From the NCBI RefSeq assembly GCF_001949145.1, contig NW_019091418.1:1040135-1083101 (forward strand): a stretch of DNA of 42,967 nt. Reading direction: 5' to 3'. Shown piece after piece: positions 32,572-42,967 of the stretch. Both the position numbers and the translations under genes were made by a program. Numbering within the stretch: position 1 is the first letter of the stretch; every line of letters starts with the position of its first letter. This DNA is from Acanthaster planci. Its lineage: Eukaryota; Echinodermata; Asteroidea; Valvatida; Acanthasteridae. Below the pieces are notes generated by a model. That model saw only the letters and a program-made list of their open reading frames with translations. It ran no database searches and was not told the origin of the DNA.

Positions 32572-35500
32572 CTATACAGAGAAAAAGAAAGTGGAAAAAC
32601 AATTGATTAAAGATGGCAGAATCCACACCCTAGTAAAGCGGCAGGTACGTGGCAGTAATGTTAGTTCTTATCCAGTACCATGATCAATGCATCAAAGTCC
32701 ACAGTATCAATCAGCAGCATTTTCTCATCAGCTGACACGGAACTTCAATTTTGCTGCATTAATTGTAGCACAGTGCCAGGAGAAGCCACCTCTCCTAGTG
32801 GGGTGTTGAAGAAATTGCTGATACTGTACAAAATGCCTCATTTCTTGCCACTGTTCATTTTCTTCTCGGGAGATTTTGCTTTGGCAGTGGGGAAATTCTT
32901 GACATTTAAATTCAACAGTACCTGACGCAAAATATTTAACCAGGTGACCACTCAAGCAAGCTCAATACAGCAGCAACGTGTAACTGGGGTAAACTTTCCA
33001 AAGAGGCATCCATGGTTTCACACACTTCTTCGAGGGAACCCGGAGAGCAAATTTGGTGAGGTTGGCACAAATTAAAGGTTGTGTAGATGTGCATGTACAT
33101 TTCAAACTTTCTGACTCTTACTCGGACCGGCCAGCTGACCCCGGCAAGCTTGGTGGTAGAGTGGTTAAGACGTCTGCACGAGTCCCACGCGAGTAAGCTT
33201 GAGAATTCAACAATTTCACAAGTTCTCGTACAAACAGCAAGTATCCAGTTGGTGTAAGGGCAAAACGCATTATTAAAATTTGTACGTGAATTTCCCCCTT
33301 CCCTCAAAAAAAGGGGGGGGGGGTTGCTTCAAACATAGAAATTTGCAGATGCACATAAAAAGTTGTAGTCTGGTATTGTCAAAGATCTCACACTGGTCGA
33401 CTCCTTACAACCCGGCATGATTGACAATAATACCCTGTGGGTGGAACGCTGCAAGGGATTCTGGGTAATGAAGAACTTCAACATTCTTTAAGATGATAAC
33501 AAGAGCAATAAGTCACTCATCTCCTTTACGGCCTAAGTGAAACATGACGTAACATACTGCACAGCTCTTGTAAGAACATTGAGGTCAGCATCACCCACGA
33601 ACAGGAGCTCACAGGTAAGTTGTTGCCTGGTCTTTGTGAGAGCCTGACGATGTGCAAGGTGGAGCAGATTGCCAAGACTTGTTGGTAACGGTACGTTAGC
33701 ACTCACTCGCAGTGACACGGTGGAGTCATTACCGATACTAGAAGTGGCTTGAGATGAGTGTACCATTTGAATGGACTTGAAATAAAAACAGACGGGCAAA
33801 GTGTAAATTGTACCTCACTATCAGTGCTGCTTTATTCAAGGGCAATATTTCCAAAATCTCAAGACCTTGCGTTTAAAAATGGCTTTAGCTTGGACCCAAT
33901 CGAGAAAATCTGAGCAGGTATTTGTGGAATCGCAGAAACAAAGTGAGTGAAATTAAAGAAGATTTCAATACTGATTGCCCATAACATGCTGTCTACAAGG
34001 CGTATGTACGACAAATGGTTACTGATGTACGCATAGACCGATCCGGTGACAAGAATCAGGAGCCATTACTGCGGTTTCTCCACTCACATGAACAAAGGGG
34101 TGCACATTGAATGCCTCCTCATCAGCCAATGGGAGCACACTGCTGACCCAAATCACCTGCTTGTCAAGCCAAGGAATGCGCGCCTGAGGGACGGGGGACA
34201 CCGCAGTAATGGCGTCAGCGAATTGGTCAATACTGGCATTTATGTTCTAAGGTTTGTCAACTATAATCTGCGGTCTGTATGTCTTCACGCTCAAAGAGGA
34301 CGATGTTGGCTGAGGTCACTCAGGCCACGACCCTGTTGTGCGTCTACGGTGAAGTTCCCTTTGCCTTGCTCAACACCTGGGCAGCAATATGGTCCATATG
34401 CTTGATTCCCTGGCTGGTCAAACGACATCCACTACAACAAAACACAAAGGATGAACAAGTGGCTCAACCCTCAACCTGCTCTAAGCAGCAGCGGGCAGAA
34501 ACGTTTCCGTTGACAGATTTGGTGTTCAGCACTAGAGACAAAGTGAACCTGCGACGCCATACATGTATGGTGGTGGAGTTGGGTAGCTTGATCGCCATGA
34601 CACATGCTTGGGTGAGACAACAATTACGACTGGTGTTGGGTGCTTCGAGGGATTTTTACAAGCGGGTGGTTCCATTTCCGTGAAGAAGGTCATCAGGGAA
34701 AAGAGAATGAATAAATGGCCGTTTTCCAATACTCAACTTCGGCTCCGTCTCGGGCTTCAACTGTTTTTTTACTAGCCGACTTTGAAGCTGTAAGCGCAGT
34801 AATCAGTCTAATAGTGCCACAGAACATCAAGTAGGATTCAAGAAAGCCAAAAATTATAGTAATCCAATGTAATCTAAACGCTTCAGGCCCACAATCGGGG
34901 ACTGGTTTTGGGAACGAAGCCTGAGACGGAGACGAAGTTGAGCATTCGAAAACGGCCAATGAACTGCAGCTGGAGGTTCTCATATAGGGGCTGCATCCGA
35001 ATCTCTTGTCTAGAGCTAGGTCTAGGTCTTCACTCCATAGGAAATGTGTGGAGACGCGTAGACAATAGACCTAGCCGTAGCTCTGGAAGCCCGTTTGGGA
35101 CACGGCCTAGGTCTAGGTCTTCACTCCATTGGAAATATGTGGAGACACAGAGACAATAGACCTAGCCGTAGCTCTGGAAGCCCGTTTCGGACACTGCCAG
35201 AGTTTGGCATCCAATTTCAGACACCGCATGACCATCTGAGCTTTTCGCCAACGGTTTGCAAGATAACAAGCCCATCAGTAGCCACTGAAGGTGAGGGTTA
35301 AATGTGGGAGTTCAACTGGAAAGCTGGATGAGATATAACGGCAGGGCGTGTCATGTTGAAACGATGCTTATTCACTCTGTGTGTTGTAGGCATCTGGGAA
35401 GTGGGATGACGATAACGAATTCCAGAGCAAAGCAGTACGTAGGAAAAACTGGTAGAGTACATCTTGGAATCGTCTTTGGGAATGGTGATGGTACACGGAT

Positions 35501-38500
35501 GTGACTGGATAGAGAAGTGACAGGTACTGTGACAGTACGATTCTGGTGAACAAGCGAATGGTGTTGGAATATAATGAGTGCAGGCCGTGGTCTTTGGTAC
35601 ACATCCTGGAGTCTGGCCTTGGAATAGTCACAGACCTACTCACTGGACTCTTGCATGAACAGGAATGAGAGGAAAGGAAGGTTGAGTTGACCGTGGGTGC
35701 AGGGTGGTTTCCGGCACAGACCCTGGCCTTTTGCTTTGAACAAGTCGCATATGGGCTTTTGCATGAATGTGAATACAAGTGCATCGATAGTAGGTGGAGC
35801 AGGGCTTCAGGTGTTGGTTGCCGGAGTCACTTTTCATTACGAAGTTAAGAATTCACACGTGGATATACCAAGTTCTTGTACAAATATGAATGAATGAATG
35901 AACAGCCGGTGAAGCTACACGTAGCTCTGGGTCTTACCATCAGCTCAGCTATGAACCAAGGTTTCTGGCTCTGAACAAGTCCAGTGTTGCTCTAGCGAAC
36001 TCGTGCAGGACCATATTAAAATAATGAGCCTCGCAGCTGCAGCAGGCTTTACGTTGGGTGCTGCATGCTGCTCTGATACGAACTCAGGGTAACTGGTTCC
36101 AAATGAGCGGTGGATATAACGAGCTCTTGCATGGACTTGAGCGGAGATTGGCTCCGTGTGCTGGCTCTTGATGCTGAGATCAGCTCTGACGGAGCAGGCA
36201 TGGAATGAGGTTTGCATGAATCTATGAGGATCTCGCTTGAACATGGGTAAGTCCTCGGAACTGCAGAAATCTCTCTAACTGTAAAAACCTTGACAGCAAC
36301 CTGATGTACACTAGACAAGTCAACTGTTTCAAAAACTGTTCCCATAACCAATTAACACCAGAGGTTACGTAGCCAGGAATGAACTTCTACAATGGTTTCA
36401 CCGTTTCACATAACCGACACAGCCTCAATGACCGAGTGGTTATGTGAATATACAGTAAATTCCGGCTAAGTCGGCACTCTCGGGACTCAAGAAATTATAA
36501 CGACTTACACGGATGCCGACTTGTGTTGTAAGTTGTCATTTTGCTGACTTACACGTACACATGTATTGCCTATGTACATTATGATTCCTTGGACTAATTC
36601 AACGGCTTTGATTTACCCTGGTTTATTTCTACCTCCATGGTCGATCCCAGCAAATTCATTCTCAATTATTATCCTCAAGGGCTGCAAATTCAATAAATGA
36701 TCATGTGCCCCTACAGACAAAGCAAGGAAGGCAAGCCACTTGCATATTACATCACGACTTGACAGTGCAAGCACGTATGTACTGTACATGTATGTGATAC
36801 ACTTATGGTACAGAAAACATACGCTCATCTGCACACGCATTGGTTAAATTCAATATAGTCTGGATACCAGACCCGATGATTCTGACTACCCGATGAATCA
36901 TTATTAAGGGTCGTCAGGGAATCTTTGGGCGGGGAACCAGACTACGTTCAATAAGGCGACCCCTAAAATGGACAGAGCGCATGCGTGTAGCACTAGAGGG
37001 GTTACTGGTACTGATGTACTCATGCTGACCGATTATCAATCACAGCCTGTGCTGCTAATAAACAGACATCAGTCAAGCAGTGTGGGGCTTGTCACTTCTT
37101 GGCAACCACGGCGAAGGAAACCGATACCGAAGCACGATTTTTTTAATGCCGACTTACACAAAGGAATTTTTGTGGTTCTGTGGAAAAAGGACCGAGAAAA
37201 CACGCCGACTTATACAAAATGTCGACTTAGAAATGAAATTTTCAATGGAAATGCATCACAGACGATCAGGACTTTTATCAAAAGGCCGACTTAGAAGATA
37301 TGACGAGTTACGCGATGCCTACTTAGTCGGAGTTTACTGTATACACATTTTTTGGGGGGGGGAGTCGAGTACTACCCAAGTAAGCATGAGAGATTGTTTT
37401 TGTTTTTGGTGGGTCCTGCAATGCTAACATGTATTAAATGCAACTCAGTGACAGGAGAAGTCTTCCTTCCACTTCTCATTATTTCGAACCTTCTTGGAAT
37501 CATTTCACTTGATCCCCTATCAATGCAGTTGTTGTCTCACCTGTTACCCTCGCGCTTGACGATGTTGACTCCTTCCAGAGCCTGTAGGACCTTACGGGCC
37601 ACGGACCCTGACCCCTTGCAGAAGTGGCTCGGTCTGGTGCCACGTCGCTTGCGACCTGACACGCAAGTAATAAAATAAGCAAACCATCTCTTGAATTTGC
37701 ACAAAACAGTCCAAAATTATTCTCAAAGAAACAAAAATTGCGGGAGAAGGAATTACGGTTTTCCTTCGCAGCACCACAACAACAGAACTAATTTTTTTAC
37801 CCTAACCATTCCCAATCCACCAAGTGGTTTTGGAAGACTTTGGAAGATTGGCACTGAATGGCAGAAATGCGAGGCTGATTTTGAAGGGTCGCATTGCGTC
37901 AAGGTCTCGGGCCAGACCATGCGTCGTTTATGCAAATTCACACACAAATTCAGACCGCGATCATGTTTCATATCATCCAACACTGCTGCAAGGTATCATT
38001 TTTACCTCGTCTCAACATCATGATCAGATTCAAGATTTTCAAGGATGGAAGCGGCGGTCACCCCTCCAAGATCACCCCTCCAAGATCACACGCAAAAACA
38101 AATAATGGTAGATTTTGGAGGATTGACGTTTAATGCAACATTTATCGCGGGGCAGTTGCAGGATGCACCCTAGATAATGAAACCGCGGTAACCAATGACC
38201 AGATTCATAACCAACCACTCTGCCTAAAATTTGCCTTCAATATATTGTAATACATCCAGGTATCCCAAGATATCCTAGTAGTACAGTCTGCTTCAGACAT
38301 GTTTTTCTTCAACCAGGTACGTATTACCCAGACACAATCATGTACAGCAGTTATGACACTGTTTTCTAAACTGATGCAGTCCGTAAAGCATTTAGCCGAT
38401 ATTGGATATCTACGGGAAGCTCTCTGCTCTACACGGCTGTGCTATGCCCTGTGGAATCATATCGATCACAAGTACGTGGAGGTAACAAGAAAGAATGTGT

Positions 38501-40141
38501 TCACGTTTTTCCATAGGGAATGAAACAGAATGAAAAGCTGTGCTTGGTTATCAGAAATGCTGTTGGAATTGACCAACCCAGAAAGCCCTGTCCACTGCGT
38601 ACATATGCACTTAACACATGTTCCTCCCCAGCGCCACACTTTCTGATCCACCTACCTGCTACATACCCATTTGCACTTCATGATCCATCTACGTGCTACA
38701 TATCCATTTGCACTTCATGATCCATCTACGTGCTACATACCCATTTGCACTTCATGATCCATCTACGTGCTACATACCCATTTGCACTTCATGATCCATC
38801 TACGTGCTACATACCCATTTGCACTTCATGATCCATCTACGTGCTACATACCCATTTGCACTTCCTGATCCACCTACATACAACATACCCATTTGCACAC
38901 CTACCGGACACATACCACAGGTCAATTGATCAGAACATAACGGGGTGAGGCTTATTGGATAAGTCAGTGGGAGAGGGGGGACGGAAAATTGGAAAAAAAG
39001 AAAAAAGTGCGACAGCAATTTTTCTCTAGGGTATTGGTATTCGTCAAAGCTTTAATCTGAAGGCATCAGATGTTACCGAAGTCCAGATCTGTTAACAGAG
39101 TTGCAACATGAGTGTCTCAATTACTGGGACCAAAATGGTGGCTTATGCATCACACACACAATAGCTGCATGCTGTACTGTCCATAATGTAAGCAGCCATA
39201 TTGGTTCCCAAGTCTGAAGTTGGCACTTCTCTTTAGATAAAGTGCTACCCAGATCATCCCGGAAGCACAGTCCTATCACAAATGTCGTTTCCAGTCTCTC
39301 GGGACTTACCTCCGTAGATTTTCCTCATAGCGTTCACACCAACTCCTCCGCGGAAGTACAAATGTCTGGCAGTCGAAGCTGCGTGGTCCAGAATAAACCG
39401 AAAGCATGTGTCAAAACCTGCTGCAATGTACGCTGCCCAACTTGGAAAATTGTACATGGATCGACTATTTCAGTTTGGGAGGGGAAAAAACTTAAAGGAA
39501 CTGGCATTACGCACTCTCTAGCCTTCTCCGGCTTCATACATGTAAAAGCAAGGGTTCCTGCTGTTCAAGGGTCTTTCTATGCCATTATATCCACAAAATT
39601 TATAATGCCCTGCCAATGTGAAGTGATTGAGGTCCGTTGCAGGTCTAGATACAAAAACTGACTTGAATAAAAATGTACAAACCTGGGTATTTGTATCATT
39701 TTTCTGAGTCTGTAGGGATTTTCTGCTGCCCCAAATGTGTTTCTAATCTTGAGATTTTTTGACTTGGACAAACATTTGAATCAACTGCCACTTAACCCCC
39801 CTTCAAGGCTGAGGTCTTATTTGATACTGCTTGTATAAACGTACCTCAGCTGCCTCCCTTAAAATTCTTTCATCTACACTGTACCAACAGTACTTATGCA
39901 TGGTAACACTAATCAGTGTCACTGGATTAGAAGGAGTCCGGGCACCAGACACAGCAGACTTACCAGCTCTGGTGTAGAACCAGTCCTGATCAGTTGGCGC
40001 CAGCTCCTTGTGTTTGCCCAGCTTGACCAGGTCCACCCAGTCCGGCACCTTCATCTTGCCGCCGGACTTGAAGAAGGCCGCTAGGGCCTTGACAAACTCG
40101 CCTTGGTCCACGTCTTTGACTGTGCAACCCCCTCCTGGCAT
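32484..40141 (-). CDS. RPS19: 40S ribosomal protein S19 (eS19), four coding exons
   Basis: Coding exons are 40141-39964, 39378-39310, 37655-37541 and 32571-32484, giving 149 residues (human 145). Recognisable eS19 sequence includes TVKDV near the start, KVPDWVD, KHKELAP, WFYTRA (54-59), [16 protein letters not shown] (79-83), VLQALEG and [16 protein letters not shown] near the C-terminus. Residues equivalent to human R56 and R62, sites of Diamond-Blackfan anaemia mutations, are kept as R58 and R64. The protein is part of the small-subunit head and is needed for 18S rRNA maturation. The ATG directly follows a splice acceptor (TTGATGGCAG), as in vertebrate RPS19, where exon 1 is non-coding. Intron 3 (from 37656) carries a 37-bp tandem repeat. 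The long last intron carries a Tigger-like element and a duplicated terminal exon (34344-34431). Confidence 0.97.
32572..33773. other. spacer between duplicated RPS19 ends
   Basis: It contains a tRNA-like A-box segment near 33145-33172 (TGGTAGAGTGGTTAAGACGT), probably a SINE remnant, and a G run at 33308-33322. No exon is recognised; a minus-strand frame at 33533-33799 has no recognised family. Confidence 0.4.
33831..33836 (-). terminator. polyadenylation signal of the duplicated RPS19 end
   Basis: Minus-strand AATAAA in the context GAATAAAGCAGCACTG, homologous to the signal at 32183-32188 and about 510 nt past the copy B stop codon. Confidence 0.5.
34344..34431 (-). CDS. RPS19: duplicated alternative terminal exon of RPS19
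   Basis: It is the same length (88 nt) and phase as the canonical last exon. It is preceded by a T-rich tract ending GTTTTGTTGTAG and runs open to TAG. It reads [19 protein letters not shown] and ends KAKGTSP. Relative to the canonical copy it changes R123C, R131K, D132H, R135H, Q141L, T142S, M144A, A147T and H149P (19 of 28 residues identical; 67 of 88 nt by hand count). Two changes hit the normally conserved D and R around DRIA. It may be a mutually exclusive 3' exon with its own polyadenylation site, or a decaying duplicate that has not yet gained a stop or lost its acceptor. Confidence 0.75.
34716..34959. mobile_element. inverted-repeat element
   Basis: The left arm ATGGCCGTTTTCCAATACTC, continuing AACTTCGGCTCCGTCTCGGG, is mirrored by the right arm CTGAGACGGAGACGAAGTTG, continuing AGCATTCGAAAACGGCCAAT. 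Arms are about 45 bp; total length is 244 bp with no coding capacity. Confidence 0.75.
35016..35197. repeat. 91-bp tandem duplication with internal inverted repeat
   Basis: CTAGGTCTAGGTCTTCACTC begins at 35016 and again at 35107. Within each unit, CTAGGTCTA pairs with the TAGACCTAG near the unit's far end, so each unit can fold back on itself. Confidence 0.75.
35430..36250. repeat. degenerate tandem repeat, period about 105-127 bp
   Basis: A weak motif resembling CGAGCTCTTGCATGAACATG recurs near 35546, 35651, 35757, 35875, 36001 and 36126. The clearest pair is GTGGATATACCAAGTTCTTG at 35859 and GTGGATATAACGAGCTCTTG at 36110. Several frames stay open through it by composition; none resembles a protein family. 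It lies in the long last intron of RPS19. Confidence 0.45.
36453..37339. mobile_element. pogo/Tigger-like non-autonomous transposon (887 bp)
   Basis: The left end CAGTAAATTCCGGCTAAGTC matches the reverse complement of the right end, CAGTAAACTCCGACTAAGTA; 21 of the first 24 positions agree. TA is present just outside both ends (36451-36452 and 37340-37341). Interior subterminal repeats of GCCGACTTA and ACGACTTACAC are seen. No transposase is recognised. Confidence 0.7.
38643..38897. repeat. 37-bp tandem repeat, about seven copies
   Basis: The unit CTTCATGATCCATCTACGTG followed by CTACATACCCATTTGCA is repeated exactly 37 bp apart at 38676, 38713, 38750, 38787, 38824 and 38861, with a partial degenerate unit at 38643. 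Central units are near-identical, while the first and last have diverged. It lies in RPS19 intron 3. Confidence 0.92.
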
Positions 40142-40587
40142 CTGCCATCAACACAAATGTTAGAAGGTGATCAACCAAGTATGGAGTACACTAACCATCA
40201 AACCAACTCTAAATACCAAGTTCATCTTGATGCTACATGTACATGGAAAGCATGTGAGAGCCTTGACATCTATTTAGATGCTTGGAAGAATTAGTGTGCT
40301 TTAGACAAAACAAAAAAGTATCCCAAAAAACAAAATAAATCTTTCTACCACACTCTGTTCGTGGGAGGTAACCATCAGAGGTTCTGGACTCATACAGTGT
40401 GTGTTCTACTGCAAAGCCATGAGTGCAATGGATACTCCCTGTTCATGATACAATACATATAATGTGATACACAGGTCACAAAACAATATACATCCCAACA
40501 CATACCACAAACCTGCGTTGTAGATGCATAGTTGCCCGTTTGGCATACCTACATGTACATGTACAATGTGTGTGTATATAAGCGTGT

Positions 40588-40758
40588 CTTATAAACTAAA
40601 CTTTTCTGAACATGTTTTTGCTTTCTGATGGCTGCTGTTAAGTCACTGTCAGAAAGAATTACTGGCGTCCCTGTATGGAACTCTTCCCATTAATCCCTAG
40701 AGACTTAACAACAACCATCAGAAAGCAAAAACATGTTCAGAAAAGATTAGTTTATAAG
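40588..40758. mobile_element. foldback element in RPS19 intron 1
   Basis: Arms of 57 nt at 40588-40644 and 40702-40758 are nearly perfect reverse complements (left arm starts CTTATAAACTAAACTTTTCT; right arm ends TTAGTTTATAAG). The loop is 57 nt. No open frame is seen. Confidence 0.85.
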
Positions 40759-40782
40759 GTACATAGGTATGTACAAACATAC

Positions 40783-40803
40783 TGCGCGCGCAACCTCCGA
40801 AAG
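40783..40803 (-). other. candidate non-coding first exon of RPS19 with 5'TOP-like start
   Basis: On the minus strand CCTTTCGGAGGTTGCGCGCG is followed by CA and a GTATGT donor. A pyrimidine start (CTTTC) followed by a very short exon is typical of ribosomal protein genes, and the next acceptor sits directly before the RPS19 ATG. Transcript data are absent, so both the start site and the donor are inferred. Confidence 0.4.
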
Positions 40804-42967
40804 GTGCCCACACAGGTGTTAGCCCGATTCTCTGCCGGCAGAAGGTTTGTCCGGATTTCGCGCTGCTGATTGACTGTTGTGAGGAGTCTTGCCGACAAAT
40901 TAATGAATATGTAATGTGAAAAACACGAAGTTTATGTTCGTTTTTGAAATTTTCTGATCAACCTCCAGGAAGTGCCATTACGGTGTCTCTTAAGTTCGAG
41001 CTCGAAATTCCGCCCAACTAATCCTGGTTTGTAACAAAGCGTTGTCATTTTAAAGTGAATCATTGTGAAACATAACTCTTGAGCTGTAAGTGGTAGTAAT
41101 TTGACAAATTCTGAACCTTTGAAGAAGTGTTTTTTTTATCGGACTACAGGGTGTTAAGTCCCATGTGGTGCAATCGCGTTGTGCACGCCATCTTGCCGTG
41201 ATCAACAGTATATAGAATAGCCTATGTTCAATGTGTCTCACACTTGACACAATTCATCAAAAATGTGGCACTTAGCCCTATGACCAATGATATGACATTT
41301 GTAAACAATAATATAATATGACTTTGGCACATGCTGGGCACATCATGCACACAGGACCTCTCTGCTGTAGTTGGGCAGGCCCAACTGTAGCACTCTAGTT
41401 GGGACGGGCCCAACTATAGTTGGGACGTAACACATACATGTATACAGATTACACGCAATCACAATGCAACACACGGCATATGCAGACATGCCCATGGCCG
41501 ACCACGCTTTGCGCTTGGCCGCCATGTCGGCAAAGTGACTCTACTTTTCAAGGCTAAAATGTCCCCCTTTCTGATTAAATCCAATTTACTGAGACATACA
41601 CTTTGAAAATTTGCGAATTAAACATTACGATGTCAAAATTATACTGGTTAAAACTGGCTACAATGCCTAATTAGGGGACTTTTTCATAGAGACTTCGCAA
41701 CCCTCATTTACCTTTGACGGTTTTGTGGGGAAAAGAGGGCGCATGTGCAATCCCGTTCTCCCGGCAGGATATGATCTCGCGAGACTTGAGGTTGAAAGAG
41801 CAAATGCTATCGAAGAGGGCGCTATTATGTGAAATAAGCTTGTAGTGGTGATCTCGGGAGCATTCCTCTATGATGTTTGTGATCCCACGGGTTAGGCCTA
41901 CATTATTTGCAATAATATACAGGCGCCATGATCGGGAGGATCATAGAGATATTTCTGAATTGTTTAACTGTTGCGGTTAATTCAGATAGAATTGTTCTAT
42001 TTAAAAAAAAAGTGGCCCGCTTAATCGGAAGTTTAATTTTGTGCAGCGTGACGTGGTCACAATCAACCCAAGTGAAAGTGCTAATGATTTATGTACATAG
42101 CAGTGAGCGCGTCAGGCGGGAGGATACATCATACCAAAGACTACACGCTTTGCTACTACAGTACCCAACTTAATTAAGTAACTAAAGGAACAAATATGCG
42201 CTTGGCCGGTCTTTAAACATGAGTCTAAGACCAGTTCAGGAGAATGGACGCGACCAATCCCCTCGCCTTCGGCTCGGACATTATCAGTGTTCGGTCACCG
42301 GCCAAGCGGATATTTACTCTCATTCATAAATACCTTTTTCGTCAGAGAGTCAAAAGAAGTCAATACATGATGGATTTCCAACGATTTTGTTCTTGAGTTT
42401 TATTTTCATTTTCCCGAACATGGTATATTCCATTTACAAGTTGTCCAAAAGAATCCCCTTATATGGATTTGGCGCCCGCGTGGCGAGCTCTGTGCACAAA
42501 GACTCTTAACCAATCAGAATCGATTAAACTGTCTTGTATCCAGATGCCAGTGCATGATTTACACAGTGGGCATTATTACTTCTCAGCAGGGAGACTTTCT
42601 GATGTGTTAATGAATTAATCTTTTTTAAAGTTCGGCGCGGCAATATTACGGTGTTGAGCGCCAATTCGGCCAGGCCGGCCCAATCTGTACGGGAGGCCCT
42701 TTAGCTCGACAGGGTGTGCCGCGGGTAGCACGATACTTGCCAATTGCAATAGCTTCAAGAATTTGAAAGCGAAATTGGGAATTAAGTAAAAACTTTGAAC
42801 AGGAATTGGAATAGCTCATATCATTATAGGGTCGTCATGAGAGTCAGTATTGATTCAGTGTAGTTACCAACTTTATTCGAAAGAACGACTGAGAAGGTTG
42901 CAATAGAATTGTAAGCTAAGTGACTGAATTGGAGAATGAAAAGCAGACTACCATACTAATATTGAAC
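40804..42967. other. RPS19 upstream region, no gene established
   Basis: It contains a CG-containing segment around 41470-41530 with GCCGACATGGCGGCC on the minus strand, GGGCCCAACTATAGTTGGG-type palindromes at 41360-41425, and a foldback at 42190-42319. No multi-exon gene could be assembled. Confidence 0.4.
42190..42319. repeat. short inverted-repeat element
   Basis: AAATATGCGCTTGGCCGGT at the left end pairs with ACCGGCCAAGCGGATATTT at the right end (18 of 19 positions). It is about 130 bp with no frame. Confidence 0.65.

Larger units (their letters stand above)
32128..32600. repeat. segmental duplication, copy A (canonical RPS19 end)
   Basis: It shares GAAATAAAAACAGAC, GTGCTGCTTTATTC-like sequence and the terminal coding exon with copy B at about 33774-34450. 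The coding exons are offset by 1860 bp and the polyadenylation hexamers by about 1650 bp, so about 200 bp of insertion or deletion separates the copies. Confidence 0.75.
33774..34450. repeat. segmental duplication, copy B (alternative RPS19 end)
   Basis: Copy of 32128-32600, see that entry. It includes a second polyadenylation hexamer and a second terminal coding exon. Confidence 0.75.

Noticed and set aside
33533-33799. 88-codon minus-strand frame between the two RPS19 ends
   Set aside because: Considered as another exon, but no eS19 similarity or suitable splice phase was found.
34046-34683. 119- and 134-codon plus-strand frames
   Set aside because: They lie antisense to the duplicated RPS19 terminal exon and have no family match.
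38520-38720. frame running into the 37-bp tandem repeat
   Set aside because: The repeat length is not a multiple of three and the residues simply reflect repeat translation.
38643-38897. possible CRISPR array (regular 37-bp spacing)
   Set aside because: The units are contiguous with no unique spacers, and the context is an animal gene intron.

Overview
This is animal nuclear DNA: AT-rich, with spliced protein-coding genes split by long introns and many short inverted-repeat elements. Words built on ACATGTAC recur throughout, and one run of 58 N marks a draft assembly. The gene content, and a strong impression from repeat style, suggest a marine invertebrate deuterostome, most likely an echinoderm. 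That placement is inference.

Four genes can be read. (1) At about 2.0-3.8 kb on + lies the 3' end of an SLC46-family (proton-coupled folate transporter-like) membrane transporter; its 5' part was not found here and is probably outside the window. (2) From 19351 down to 11782 on - lies a complete six-exon ZNF511 orthologue of about 306 residues with three C2H2 zinc fingers. (3) From 20526 to 26907 on + lies a complete seven-exon gene of about 357 residues, which I recognise as a Cut8/Sts1-type nuclear proteasome tethering factor. It is head-to-head with ZNF511, with 1174 bp between the two start codons. (4) From 40141 down to 32484 on - lies RPS19 (eS19), with four coding exons and an apparent non-coding first exon near 40.8 kb.

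The most striking observation is in RPS19. Its last coding exon exists twice, at 32484-32571 and 34344-34431. Both copies are 88 nt, have a usable splice acceptor in the same phase and an open frame to a stop, and are followed by an AATAAA signal. The copy nearer the promoter differs at 9 of 28 residues. The gene could therefore make two ribosomal proteins with different C-termini, or the second copy is a decaying exon.

The second observation is in intron 1 of the Cut8-like gene. A 62-bp minisatellite there carries, in four of its five full units, two TGACC half-sites spaced as a DR4 nuclear-receptor element. A 16-nt stretch of the array matches coding exon 2 of the same gene exactly.

The rest is introns and intergenic DNA containing non-autonomous DNA transposons and foldback elements, at least one tRNA-derived SINE relic, and several tandem repeats. 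All exon positions were derived by hand from splice sites, reading phase and similarity to remembered protein families; no database search was possible.
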